A stretch of 64,000 nucleotides of DNA, taken from NCBI RefSeq assembly GCF_036021035.1, contig NZ_CP107930.1, forward strand, positions 744,001 to 808,000, given 5' to 3'. The position numbers were made by a program, and so were the translations under genes. This document shows positions 42,426 through 50,711 of the stretch, one piece after another. Position 1 is the first letter of the stretch. Each line of letters starts with the position of its first letter. Under the pieces are notes generated by a model, which made no database searches, was not told the DNA's origin, and worked only from the letters and a program-made list of their open reading frames with translations. The stretch is from Kineococcus sp. NBC_00420. Lineage in GTDB: Bacteria > Actinomycetota > Actinomycetes > Actinomycetales > Kineococcaceae.

Positions 42426-42851
42426 ATGTTCTCCTCCGTCCCTCCCGGCAGCCGCGTCGTCGGCTTCTCGCGCGAGGGCGGGTGGTGCCAGGCGCCCCTC
42501 TGCCGGCACGCCCTGCCGACCGGCGCCGCCCTGGTGGCGACGCCCACGGGCACCGTCCTGCACCTCGGTCCGGCCTGCGTGCGACGGGTGCTCGGAGTCC
42601 AGCTGACCCTCGACGACCTGCAGGCCATCGAGGCCCGCCGGCACGCGAGCTTCGTGATGGGGTTGGCCTTCGTGCACGCGGCCTTCGTCTCCGAGGACCA
42701 CGCGCTGTGCGCCCGCATCGCCGCCACGCTGGACCTGCTCGCCCCCGCCACCATCGCCGAGCTCGTCGTGCTGGAGGCGGCCCGGGTGCGGCTGCAGAGC
42801 GTTCCCGCGCCGGTGCAGGTCCAGGTCGGCGACGAGGTCGAGGTCGCCTAG
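42426..42851 (+). CDS. Hypothetical protein
   Basis: A 141-residue soluble protein of unknown family. The N-terminal part has three cysteines (GGWCQAPLCRHALPTG and GPACVRRVLG), possibly a metal site. The C-terminal half is helical and rich in Ala, Leu and Val (FVMGLAFVHAAFVSE). ATG 42426 lacks a clear ribosome site. It is divergent from the ArsR-MFS operon. Its TAG stop forms part of the -10 box for the next gene. Confidence 0.6.
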   Translation: MFSSVPPGSRVVGFSREGGWCQAPLCRHALPTGAALVATPTGTVLHLGPACVRRVLGVQLTLDDLQAIEARRHASFVMGLAFVHAAFVSEDHALCARIAATLDLLAPATIAELVVLEAARVRLQSVPAPVQVQVGDEVEVA

Positions 42852-42860
42852 GGTCTGGCC
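42849..42860 (+). promoter_or_regulatory. Leaderless promoter element before the gene at 42861
   Basis: TAGGGT (42849-42854) is followed by six bases and GTG 42861. The TAG is also the stop codon of the preceding gene. Confidence 0.45.
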
Positions 42861-43340
42861 GTGCCCCTGCCGATGAGCCACCCGCACCAGCGCTACAGCA
42901 TCAGCGGCTACCAGGAGGACCCCGACGCCCCCGAGGACGCCCTCGAGGTCGCCTGGTCGTGCGACCTGCTGCGGTTCGGCCAGAGCTTCGGGCTGGTGAG
43001 CAACGACGGCGCCGGCGGGGCGAACCGCTACAGCTTCACCGACACCGCGCACGGCGAGGAGTTCTGCGCCGCGGCCGGGGAACTGCACCCGGCCGCCGCG
43101 CACCCGGAGGACCGGCTCGTCGCGGAACTCGTCACGATCCGGCAGATGAACTCCCTCGACCAGGTCGCCTACTGCCTCGACGACGACCGGTTCGAGGAAC
43201 TCGGCGAGCACCGCGTCGCTGAGACCGGCCGGACCTTCGAGGAGGTCCGGACGTGGCTCGCCACCGAGTTCGCCGGGCGGGCGCCGCGCATCTGGGACCG
43301 GAACGCCTCGGCGATGGTCCCGGTCGCGCCCGCCCGGTGA
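42861..43340 (+). CDS. Hypothetical protein
   Basis: A 159-residue acidic soluble protein that I do not recognise. Segments RYSISGYQEDPDAPEDALEV, DLLRFGQSFGLVSNDG and MNSLDQVAYCLDDDRFEELG show no motif I can name. GTG 42861 has no ribosome site but a TAGGGT box six bases upstream, so it may be leaderless; ATG 42873 is an alternative. It ends 13 bases before the convergent FMN-reductase gene. Confidence 0.6.
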   Translation: MPLPMSHPHQRYSISGYQEDPDAPEDALEVAWSCDLLRFGQSFGLVSNDGAGGANRYSFTDTAHGEEFCAAAGELHPAAAHPEDRLVAELVTIRQMNSLDQVAYCLDDDRFEELGEHRVAETGRTFEEVRTWLATEFAGRAPRIWDRNASAMVPVAPAR

Positions 43341-43353
43341 ACTGCTGCGGGGC

Positions 43354-43911
43354 TCAGGCCGCGGCGACCGTGGTGGCGGCGACGAGCCCACCCAGGACGA
43401 CGGTGAGCTTCTCCACGACCTCGGCGTCGTCCTTGGGGTGGACGTCGGCGAAGCGGACGACCGAACCCGGGATCGCCATGGTGATCTCGGTGAGGACGTC
43501 GGCGCCGGCGATGCCGAACGCCTTGCGCGCGTCGTCCTGCGCCCACACACCGCCGAACTGACCGAACGCGGAACCGATGGCGACGAGCGGCTTGCCGGTC
43601 AGGGGGCTGGCGCCGTAGGGGCGCGACGCCCAGTCGATCGCGTTCTTCAGCACGGAGGGCACGGTGCCGTTGTGCTCGGGGGTGACGACCAGGACGGCGT
43701 CGGTGGCGGCGATCGCGGCGCGGAAGTCGGTGACGGTCTGCGGCACGCTGCCCTCGACGTCGATGTCCTCGTTGTAGAAGGGCAGGTCACCCAGGCCCTC
43801 GAAGATCGTCAGCTCGACACCCTCGGGCGCCAGCTGCACGGCGGTCTCGGCGATCTGACGGTTCGTGGAGGCGGCGCGCAGGCTGCCGACCAGCACCAGG
43901 ACGTTGGTCAT
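43354..43911 (-). CDS. NADPH-dependent FMN reductase (flavodoxin fold)
   Basis: A 185-residue flavoprotein. The phosphate-binding loop is VLVGSLRAASTNRQIAE and TPEHNGTVPSVLKNAIDW is the family signature of NADPH:FMN or quinone reductases. It probably reduces flavins or quinones during redox or xenobiotic stress. ATG 43911 follows AGGAGA with six-base spacing. It is divergent from a TetR gene, with a palindrome in between, so it is likely TetR-regulated. Confidence 0.92.
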   Translation of the reverse strand: MTNVLVLVGSLRAASTNRQIAETAVQLAPEGVELTIFEGLGDLPFYNEDIDVEGSVPQTVTDFRAAIAATDAVLVVTPEHNGTVPSVLKNAIDWASRPYGASPLTGKPLVAIGSAFGQFGGVWAQDDARKAFGIAGADVLTEITMAIPGSVVRFADVHPKDDAEVVEKLTVVLGGLVAATTVAAA

Positions 43912-43965
43912 CGGGGATCTCCTCGCAAAGCGGGTGGGGAAGGGCGGACACGCCCGTTCCTGATG

Positions 43966-43979
43966 CGGACTGTAGTCCG
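43966..43979. promoter_or_regulatory. TetR-type operator between FMN reductase and regulator
   Basis: CGGACT-GT-AGTCCG is a perfect inverted repeat of the common TetR form, 55 bases upstream of the reductase ATG and 52 bases before the TetR GTG. Confidence 0.65.
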
Positions 43980-44018
43980 TTTTTCCTGCCCTCTTCAAGC
44001 ATCCGGGCGGGAAGGGCC

Positions 44019-44030
44019 TACGCTTCACCC
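44019..44030 (+). promoter_or_regulatory. Leaderless promoter element of the TetR gene
   Basis: TACGCT (44019-44024) is followed by six bases and GTG 44031. No ribosome site is present, in keeping with a leaderless transcript. Confidence 0.5.
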
Positions 44031-44648
44031 GTGCGCCGCACAGTCAGCCTCCTGGGCTCCCCGCCGCCGCCGGAACGCGCCGACGCCTCCCGCAACCGGG
44101 AACTGCTGCTGTGCACCGCACGTCGCCTCGTCCGGGACGTCGGCGTCGCCGGCCTCAGCATGGACGCGCTCGCCGCCGAGGCCGGCCTCGGCAAGGGCAC
44201 CGTGTTCCGCCGCTTCGGGTCCCGCGCCGGGCTCTTCGCCGCCCTGCTGGACGAGTACGAACGCGACTTCCAGGCCGCCTGCCTCAGCGGTCCACCCCCG
44301 CTGGGCCCCGGCGCGGAACCGGTCGCGCGACTGGTGGCCTTCGGCCACGAGCGCCTGCGGTTCCTGGCCGACCGCGGCTACCTGCTCCGCGAGGCCGACG
44401 CCCACCTGACCCGCGGGGCGAACGCCCCGGCCGCCTTCGCCCGACTGCACGTCCGGGTCCTGCTGCAGGCCGCCGGTGTCGGCGGTGACGTGGAGGTGCT
44501 GGCCTTCAACCTGCTCGCGGCGCTGGAGGCACCGCTGGACTTCCACGTCGAGCGGCAGCTCGGCGCCGTTCCACCGCTGTCCCCGCAGCGGCTCGCCGCC
44601 GGGTGGAGCGACCTCGTGGCCCGGGTCGTGGGACCGGCCCGCGCGTGA
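44031..44648 (+). CDS. TetR family transcriptional regulator
   Basis: A 205-residue regulator. The N-terminal HTH is LSMDALAAEAGLGKGTVFRR with FGSRAGLFAALL, followed by a helical ligand domain. It is divergent from the FMN reductase and shares with it the CGGACT..AGTCCG palindrome, so it likely represses both. GTG 44031 is supported by the TANNNT box; no ribosome site exists. The ligand is unknown, possibly a quinone or electrophile. Confidence 0.9.
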   Translation: MRRTVSLLGSPPPPERADASRNRELLLCTARRLVRDVGVAGLSMDALAAEAGLGKGTVFRRFGSRAGLFAALLDEYERDFQAACLSGPPPLGPGAEPVARLVAFGHERLRFLADRGYLLREADAHLTRGANAPAAFARLHVRVLLQAAGVGGDVEVLAFNLLAALEAPLDFHVERQLGAVPPLSPQRLAAGWSDLVARVVGPARA

Positions 44649-44654
44649 GTCCCC

Positions 44655-45179
44655 TCAGACCGTGCGCTGGTACAGCACGTGGTCCTGCCAGGAACCGTTG
44701 ATCCGCAGGTAGCGCCGGGCCACCCCGATCCGTTCGAACCCGTTGCGCTGCAGCACGGCCTGCGAGGCGGAGTTCGACAGCAGCGTTCCCGCCTGCAACC
44801 GGTGCAGCCCCAGCCCCGCGGGCGCCTCGGCGAAGGCCGTGCGCAGCAGTTCGGCGACGGCCGCCGTGGCCACCCCGCGACCGTTGACCGCCTGCGCCAC
44901 GAAGTAGCCGACGTCACCGGACTGGAGGGGGCCGCGGACGATGCCCGAGACGGTGAGGCGGCCCACGACCGCCCCCTCGTGCTCGATCACGCAGGGCACC
45001 ACCCGACCGGCGGCGTGCTCCGCCAGCAACCGGGCCAGGACCTCGCGCTGACCCTGGGCGGTGAAGTACTCCGGTGCCCGCTCGGGTTCGAACGGGGCGA
45101 GGAAGTCCCAGTTCTCCCGCACCAGCGCGGCCAGGGTCGCGGCGTCCTCGAGCGCGACGAGGCGCAACCGGGTCCTCAC
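44655..45179 (-). CDS. GNAT family N-acetyltransferase (RimJ/RimL-like)
   Basis: A 174-residue acetyltransferase that moves acetyl from acetyl-CoA to an amine, perhaps a protein N-terminus. The RimJ-like order is visible: LRLVALEDAATLAALVREN, GDVGYFVAQAVNGRGVAT (CoA-binding V-loop) and SASQAVLQRNGFERIG. GTG 45179 overlaps the stop of the anti-sigma-type ATPase by 4 bases. It is the last gene of the GGDEF-EAL/HDOD operon; the functional link is unclear. Confidence 0.88.
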   Translation of the reverse strand: MRTRLRLVALEDAATLAALVRENWDFLAPFEPERAPEYFTAQGQREVLARLLAEHAAGRVVPCVIEHEGAVVGRLTVSGIVRGPLQSGDVGYFVAQAVNGRGVATAAVAELLRTAFAEAPAGLGLHRLQAGTLLSNSASQAVLQRNGFERIGVARRYLRINGSWQDHVLYQRTV

Positions 45180-45562
45180 GACAGGACGAACCAGACGGTC
45201 TTGCCGCTCGAGGCGTGCTCCACGCCCCACCGGTCGGAGAGGATGTCGACCAGCGCCACCCCACGACCTCCCTCGGCCTCCGGGGCCACGTCGCGACGCA
45301 CCGGGGGGTGCGGGTTCCCGTCGGAGACCGCCACCTGCAGACCTGCGCCGTCGCCGCCGCCGCAGGAGACGCGGACCCGCACCGGCGGGCCACCGTGGCG
45401 CACCGCGTTCGTCACGAGTTCGGAGACGAGGAGCTGGGCCTCGTCGAGCACCCGCGCGTGGTGGCGCCCGCAGTAGGCCTCACTGAGGAACGTGCGGGCC
45501 CGACGCGCGGAGTGCTCGTCGTCGGGCAACGTGATCTCCGCAGCCGGGGTCGCCTCGCACAC
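45176..45562 (-). CDS. Anti-sigma-type ATPase (HATPase_c_2, RsbW-like)
   Basis: A 128-residue histidine-kinase-like ATPase. The N-box LLVSELVTNAVRHG and the G-box region GRGVALVDILSDRWG are present. Single-domain proteins like this are serine kinases of anti-anti-sigma factors or sigma-binding proteins in actinobacteria. GTG 45562 is chosen over TTG 45574; neither has a strong ribosome site. It follows the HDOD gene by ~17 bases and overlaps the GNAT gene. The SpoIIE phosphatase at 9.8 kb could act in the same type of switch (inference). Confidence 0.87.
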   Translation of the reverse strand: MCEATPAAEITLPDDEHSARRARTFLSEAYCGRHHARVLDEAQLLVSELVTNAVRHGGPPVRVRVSCGGGDGAGLQVAVSDGNPHPPVRRDVAPEAEGGRGVALVDILSDRWGVEHASSGKTVWFVLS

Positions 45563-45579
45563 CCCGCCATCCAACCAGG

Positions 45580-46428
45580 TCAGGACGTGAGCAGCTGCAC
45601 CAGTTCGGCCGCGGTGCGCGTCACCCCGGACCGCAGCGCGTCGACCTCGGCGTCGCGCACGTGCCCGGCGCTCAACTGCTCGGCCGGACGGGAGGCCCGG
45701 GCCGGGTCCAGGATGCGTTCGGAGAGTTCGAGTCCCAGCCGCACCGACGTCGCCAGCGGGGTCGCCCAGCCGGGGCGGTCCACCTGCGCCATCGCCTCGG
45801 AGAGCTCGTCCGGGAACGCCCAGGCCGCGAGCGCCTCGGCCGACACCCGGGTGTGGGTGGCGCCGTAGCGGCGGTTCTCGGCCTCCAGCAGGTCGTCGCG
45901 GTCCGCGGCACCGGCCACCAGCACCGGGTACTCCTCGGGGTCGCAGCGCACCAGCAGCGCCTGTCCGAGGCGGGCCAGCAGTCCGACGGAGAACGCGTCC
46001 GGGGCCTTCGCCCGCAGCCTCGGGGCGAACTCCGCGGCCGCCACGGCGGTGAGGACGCTGCGGTCCCAGAACCCCTCGAGGGCCGGGGGGACGTCGTCGA
46101 GGCCGGCCATGGCGGAGACCGCCAGGCTGCGCACGGTGGAGAAGCCGACGACGGTGACCGCGAACGCGGGGGCGGACACCGTGCCGGAGAGGCCGAAGTA
46201 GGCGGAGTTCGCCAGGCGCAGGACCTTCGCCACCAGCGCCGGGTCGTAGCTGAGCGTCCGCCCCAGCGACTTCGCGTCCGAGCGGTGGTCGTCGGCCTCG
46301 GCGATGATCTTGGCCGCGACGGGACGGTGCGAGGGCAGGTCGTCGAGGGCGGCGGAGATCCGGCCCAGGACCTCCACGGCACCGGGGACGAGGGTGGAGA
46401 CCACCTCGGGGGAATGCGTCTCGTTCAC
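45580..46428 (-). CDS. HDOD domain protein
   Basis: A 282-residue signalling protein. The HDOD core runs over residues ~20-220 (AKIIAEADDHRSDAKSLGRT, LVAKVLRLANSAYFGLSG, RSLAVSAMAGL, FWDRSVLTAVAAAEFA). HDOD proteins are HD-related non-catalytic modules linked to cyclic-di-GMP and motility control. The GTG start overlaps the GGDEF-EAL stop by 4 bases, so the two are made in fixed ratio. It probably serves as output or scaffold for the second messenger enzyme upstream. Confidence 0.88.
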   Translation of the reverse strand: MNETHSPEVVSTLVPGAVEVLGRISAALDDLPSHRPVAAKIIAEADDHRSDAKSLGRTLSYDPALVAKVLRLANSAYFGLSGTVSAPAFAVTVVGFSTVRSLAVSAMAGLDDVPPALEGFWDRSVLTAVAAAEFAPRLRAKAPDAFSVGLLARLGQALLVRCDPEEYPVLVAGAADRDDLLEAENRRYGATHTRVSAEALAAWAFPDELSEAMAQVDRPGWATPLATSVRLGLELSERILDPARASRPAEQLSAGHVRDAEVDALRSGVTRTAAELVQLLTS

Positions 46429-48644
46429 GCCGTCACCTCCCGCGGTGCGGGCACGTGCGCCGGGGTCGGCGCGAGGGGGTGCGGGTGCAGCAGGCCACCG
46501 GCGCGCAGGACCTCGACGAGGGCCTCGCGGGTCAGCGGCCGCGAGTAGAGGAAACCCTGGACGGCCTCGCAGCCGAGGTCGCGGATGACCGCGTCCTGTT
46601 CCAGGGTCTCCACCCCCTCGGCCACGATCCCCAGGCCGAGGGTTCGCGCCAGCGAGACGACGGCGGCGGCGACGGCGCGGGCCGGTCCCCCGGCGACACC
46701 CTCGCCGACGCTGTGCAGGTCGCGGACGAAGGACCGGTCGACCTTGAGGTGGTCGACGGGCAGGTCCTTGAGGTAGGCCAGCGAGGAGTACCCGGTGCCG
46801 AAGTCGTCGATGGCGACGCGGGCTCCGTCGCGGCGCAGTTCCTCCAGCACCGTGCGGCAGGCGCGCAGGTCGCTGGCGAGCGAGGTCTCGGTGACCTCGA
46901 GGCAGATGTCGCGCAGGTGCAGGCCGGCCGCGGCGATCGTCTGCCGGACCCCGGCGGAGAAGCCCTCGGCCGCGAGGCTGACCGCCGACACGTTCACCGC
47001 GACGTAGGCCGGGGTGTGCGGCAGGTCGCCCGCGACGTGCGCGGCCCGCCACGAGGCGAGGTCGCGGCAGGCGAGCGCCAGGACGTGGGCGTCGAGCAGC
47101 GGTACGAGGTTCGCGCGTTCGGCGAGTTCGACGAACACGTCCGGCCGGATCGGTCCGAGTTCGGGGTGGGTCCAGCGGCAGAGGGCCTCGAGGCTGAGCA
47201 GTTCGGCGGGCGAGCCGGGGCGCACGATGGGCTGGTAGTGGACGTCGACGGTGCCGCGCGACAACGCTTCCCGCAGGTCGGCGACGAGGCGCAGGGCGCG
47301 TCGGGCGCGCTGGCGCACCTCGTCGTCGAGCAGGGTCCAGCGCCCTCCGCCGGCGGCCTTGGCCTCGTGGACGGCGATCCCGGCGTCGCGGACGACCTCC
47401 TCGGCGCTGCAGGTGAGGCCTTCGAGCAGGACGACGCCGATGCTGGCGACGAGCCGCAACCGCAACCCGTTGACCTCGACCGGGGCGAGGACGGCGTCGA
47501 GGACGCGACGTGCGGTGGCCTGCACGGCGTCGAGGTCGGTGAGGTCGGCGCAGACGAGCACGAACTCGTCGCCGCCGGGCCGGGCGACCATGTCGCCACC
47601 GCGGACGGTCCGGGCGAGTCGGCGCGCGATCTCCACGAGGACGGCGTCGCCGGCCTCCGGGCCGAGTCCGTCGTTGACCGTCTTGAAGTCGTCGAGGTCG
47701 ACCATGAGGACACCCACGCCGCTCCCCGCCTGCGGGGCCCCGGCCTGCGGGGTCAGCAGGTCGGTGAGCCGCTCCAGCAGGGCGAGACGGTTCGGCAGTC
47801 CCGTCAGCAGGTCGTGCTGGGCCTGGTAGGCCAGCCGGTGCTCGCGGGCCAGGCGGTCCGTGACGTCCTCGACGGTGCCGATGAACCCGGCGCCGTAGCC
47901 GGGGGTGCGACTGGGGGCCAGTCGCACCGCGACCCAGCGGACCTGCCCGGCGGCGTTGCGCAGCCGGGTGTCGAGGGTGACGCGTTCGCCGGCGAGGACG
48001 CGGGCGACGGCCTCGACGACACCGCTGCGTTCGTCGTCGACGACGTGGGTGAGCCACGCGGTCCCGCAGAGTTCCTCGGCGGGCAGGCCGATGAGTTCGG
48101 CGAAGGCGTCGTTGACGCGGGAGAGGCGGGCCCCGACGTCGGAGACGATGGTCGGCACCGGGGAACTCTGCGCCAGGGTGGCGAAGCGCTCCTCCGCGGC
48201 GCGCAGCGCGGCCTGGGCCCGCTCGTCCTCGGGCAGCACGACGGCCAGCACCCAGAACCACTCGCGTCCCTCGCGTTCCGGGACGGGCCAGGCGACGACC
48301 TCGACGTGCCGGGACTCCCCGCCGGAGGTGAGGGCGTCGACGGTGCAGCGGATGCGGCGGTCCCGCGAGAGGTGTTCCCCCTCGGGGGACTCCTCGCGAC
48401 GGCGGAGCAGCCGGGTGACGGCCCGGTCCACGAGGTGGTCCGAGGCCACCCCGAACAGGTCGGCGGCGGCGGTGTTCGCCCAGCGGACGCGGGCGATCTC
48501 CAGAGGGGCGGGGGCCTGGGGGCGGGAGACGACCAGGACGGGTTGGTCCGCGGCTGCCGCGAAGTGCAGCAGTGCGGCATCGACACCGGTGGTGGAGTCG
48601 TCGCTCCCCCCGGCGTGCTGGCTGCGCCACGCGTCGTTCAGCAC
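46425..48644 (-). CDS. PAS-GGDEF-EAL cyclic-di-GMP enzyme
   Basis: A 739-residue protein. Two PAS-like domains (about 20-130 and 150-270) come first. A GGDEF domain follows with an intact catalytic motif RPGGDEFVLV. The EAL domain has EALCRW, VDVHYQPIV, DDFGTGYSSLAYLKDLPVDH and EGVET. Both diguanylate cyclase and phosphodiesterase motifs look active. No membrane helix is evident, so it is probably cytosolic. GTG 48644 is chosen because GGACGGA precedes it and the sigma-28-like promoter leaves a ~55-base leader. GTG 48752 is a longer alternative that lies upstream of that promoter. Confidence 0.93.
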   Translation of the reverse strand: MLNDAWRSQHAGGSDDSTTGVDAALLHFAAAADQPVLVVSRPQAPAPLEIARVRWANTAAADLFGVASDHLVDRAVTRLLRRREESPEGEHLSRDRRIRCTVDALTSGGESRHVEVVAWPVPEREGREWFWVLAVVLPEDERAQAALRAAEERFATLAQSSPVPTIVSDVGARLSRVNDAFAELIGLPAEELCGTAWLTHVVDDERSGVVEAVARVLAGERVTLDTRLRNAAGQVRWVAVRLAPSRTPGYGAGFIGTVEDVTDRLAREHRLAYQAQHDLLTGLPNRLALLERLTDLLTPQAGAPQAGSGVGVLMVDLDDFKTVNDGLGPEAGDAVLVEIARRLARTVRGGDMVARPGGDEFVLVCADLTDLDAVQATARRVLDAVLAPVEVNGLRLRLVASIGVVLLEGLTCSAEEVVRDAGIAVHEAKAAGGGRWTLLDDEVRQRARRALRLVADLREALSRGTVDVHYQPIVRPGSPAELLSLEALCRWTHPELGPIRPDVFVELAERANLVPLLDAHVLALACRDLASWRAAHVAGDLPHTPAYVAVNVSAVSLAAEGFSAGVRQTIAAAGLHLRDICLEVTETSLASDLRACRTVLEELRRDGARVAIDDFGTGYSSLAYLKDLPVDHLKVDRSFVRDLHSVGEGVAGGPARAVAAAVVSLARTLGLGIVAEGVETLEQDAVIRDLGCEAVQGFLYSRPLTREALVEVLRAGGLLHPHPLAPTPAHVPAPREVTA

Positions 48645-48699
48645 TGGTTCCGTCCACGGTGGTTCCCGGCGGCACCTTCCGTGGGCCGCATCAGGGTGT

Positions 48700-48726
48700 T
48701 CATCGGCACGGAGCGCCACGAGTTGA
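48700..48726 (-). promoter_or_regulatory. Sigma-28 (FliA/WhiG-type) promoter of the GGDEF-EAL operon
   Basis: On the minus strand TCAA (48726-48723), exactly 15 bases, then GCCGATGA (48707-48700). The consensus TAAA-N15-GCCGATAA matches at 3 of 4 and 7 of 8 positions. The -10 box is 55 bases from GTG 48644. Confidence 0.5.
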
Positions 48727-48777
48727 TCGTTCGGGGTGGTGGATGCGTTCACCTGCGCGGCACCTGGGTGCGATCGG

Positions 48778-50655
48778 ATGCGGAGCGTGAACACCTCCCC
48801 CGGCCCTTCCCGCCGTTCGATGCTGGCCTCCGGACTCGCGGTCCCCGCCGTCGCGGCCCTGCCCGCGGTCACCGGAGCGGGCAGCGCGGCCGCCGCACCC
48901 GTCACGTCCGGCGCGACCCCGCGCGGGTCCGCGGGGCGCTTCGACCCCGACTCCCCCCGCTTCTGCCTCGCCGTCCTGCCCGACACGCAGTACCTCTTCG
49001 ACGCCGACAGCACCGAGCCCACCCCGCTGCGGGCCACCCTGGAGTGGCTGCGGCAGAACCGGGCCGAGGAGAACATCGCCTTCGTCGCGCAGCTGGGCGA
49101 CGTGACCGAGCACGGCACCGAGGCCGAGCTCGCCGCGGCCGCGGTGGTCTGGGACGGGATGTCCGGCAGCGACCTGCCGTTCTCGGTGCTGGCGGGCAAC
49201 CACGACGTCTCGGGTGACGACCAGCGCGGTCCCACCCCGTACCTGGACCACTTCGGCCCGTGGCGCTTCCGCGGGATGCCGACGTTCCGCGGCGCCTCCC
49301 CCGACGGGTACCACAGCTACCACGTCTTCACCGCGGGCGGGCGGGAGTGGCTGCTGCTGGCGATGGACTGGCGCGCCTCCGAGAAGGGTCTCGCCTGGGC
49401 CGCCGGCGTCCTCGACGCGAACCCGACCCTGCCCACGATCCTCACCACCCACGAGTTCGTCGCCGCCGACGAGCACGGGGTCGCTGCCCTCTCCGAGTAC
49501 GGGAACACCCTGTGGCAGAGCGTGGTCCGGGGCCGCGACCAGGTGTTCCTCACCCTGAACGGGCACTTCTGGCCGGTGGGGCGGACCGTCCTGGTCAACG
49601 ACGCCGGGCACGAGGTGCAGGCGCACCTGACCAACTACCAGGACCAGTACTACGGCGGGGCCGCGATGATCCGCCTCTACCACGTCGACCTGGCCCGAGG
49701 GATCGTCGACGTCGAGACGTTCTCACCGTGGCTGGAGTCGATCCCGCAGGACGAGCGGAACCTGCTCGCGGCGGAGAACCTCGAGAAGTCCACCGACCTC
49801 GACCGGTTCAGCTTCCCCCTGGTCGCCGAGGAACGGTTCGCGGGTTTCGCCCCACCGGCCCTGCCGGCGCAACGCCCCGACCACGACGTCATCACGAAGG
49901 ACACCGCCGCCTACTGGCGCTTCGACGAGGTCCGCGGGGTCGAGGGTTCCGTCGTGGGTCCGGGGACGAGGGTGCACGACCGCACGGGCAACGGCAACGA
50001 CGTCACCGCGCGCCTGGTCGGGGCGGCCGGGGCCGGGGCCCTGACCTGGTCCGGTGACCACCACGACGACGCACCCGCACACGCCAGCCTGCGCTTCGAC
50101 GGGCACCAGGGTCCCGACGGCGGGGCGGTCCTCGAGACCGGTTCCGACGCCCCGGTGAACTCCGAGCAGTTCCTCGACGGTTTCACCATCGAGGTGTTCC
50201 TCAAACTCCCCGACCCGTTCGTGGGCGACCACGCCTGGATGGGGGTCCTGAGCTGGGAGGGCAACAACGGCGACGCGGGCAAGACCAGCGGGTACACCAC
50301 CGAGGAACCCAGCTGCAGCCTCAACGTGACGTCGGAGTGGTTCCTGCAGTTCGTCCTCTACCCCTCCCTCGACGACGTGAACCCGACGTCGTGGACGCAC
50401 GCCCTGACCCCCGGCCGCTGGACCCACGTCGCGATCGTCAACGACGGGGAGCACACCGTCGTCTTCGTCGACGGCTCCAAGGTCGTGCGCAACCCGGCGC
50501 AGCGGGCCCGGGGCATCGCGACCCTCGGCAAGCCCTTCGCCATCGGTGCGACGCAGTCGAACGAGGAGTTCGGGCAGGGGTTCTACGGCTGGATCGGCGA
50601 CGTGCGGATCTCCTCGCGCGGTCTCGACGTGACGGAGTTCCTCACCGCGCGGTAG
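48778..50655 (+). CDS. Tat-exported metallophosphoesterase with LamG-like domain
   Basis: A 625-residue secreted enzyme. The N-terminus has SRRSMLASG, a twin-arginine motif, then a hydrophobic run and GAGSAAAAP. The calcineurin-like core includes LAVLPDTQYLF, AQLGDVTEHG, LAGNHDVSG and TTHEFV, with GHFWP as last metal motif. The C-terminal part (about 380-620) has FTIEVFLKLPDPF, GRWTHVAIVNDGEHTVVFVD and YGWIGDVRIS, a concanavalin-like LamG/laminin-G fold that may bind glycans. ATG 48778 has only a weak ribosome site; GTG 48787 is possible. It is divergent from the GGDEF-EAL operon. Confidence 0.9.
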   Translation: MRSVNTSPGPSRRSMLASGLAVPAVAALPAVTGAGSAAAAPVTSGATPRGSAGRFDPDSPRFCLAVLPDTQYLFDADSTEPTPLRATLEWLRQNRAEENIAFVAQLGDVTEHGTEAELAAAAVVWDGMSGSDLPFSVLAGNHDVSGDDQRGPTPYLDHFGPWRFRGMPTFRGASPDGYHSYHVFTAGGREWLLLAMDWRASEKGLAWAAGVLDANPTLPTILTTHEFVAADEHGVAALSEYGNTLWQSVVRGRDQVFLTLNGHFWPVGRTVLVNDAGHEVQAHLTNYQDQYYGGAAMIRLYHVDLARGIVDVETFSPWLESIPQDERNLLAAENLEKSTDLDRFSFPLVAEERFAGFAPPALPAQRPDHDVITKDTAAYWRFDEVRGVEGSVVGPGTRVHDRTGNGNDVTARLVGAAGAGALTWSGDHHDDAPAHASLRFDGHQGPDGGAVLETGSDAPVNSEQFLDGFTIEVFLKLPDPFVGDHAWMGVLSWEGNNGDAGKTSGYTTEEPSCSLNVTSEWFLQFVLYPSLDDVNPTSWTHALTPGRWTHVAIVNDGEHTVVFVDGSKVVRNPAQRARGIATLGKPFAIGATQSNEEFGQGFYGWIGDVRISSRGLDVTEFLTAR

Positions 50656-50711
50656 CCTCGCGCCAAACGTCCGGCCTCGAGGCCGGTCCGCCCCACCCGG
50701 AAGGACACGCC

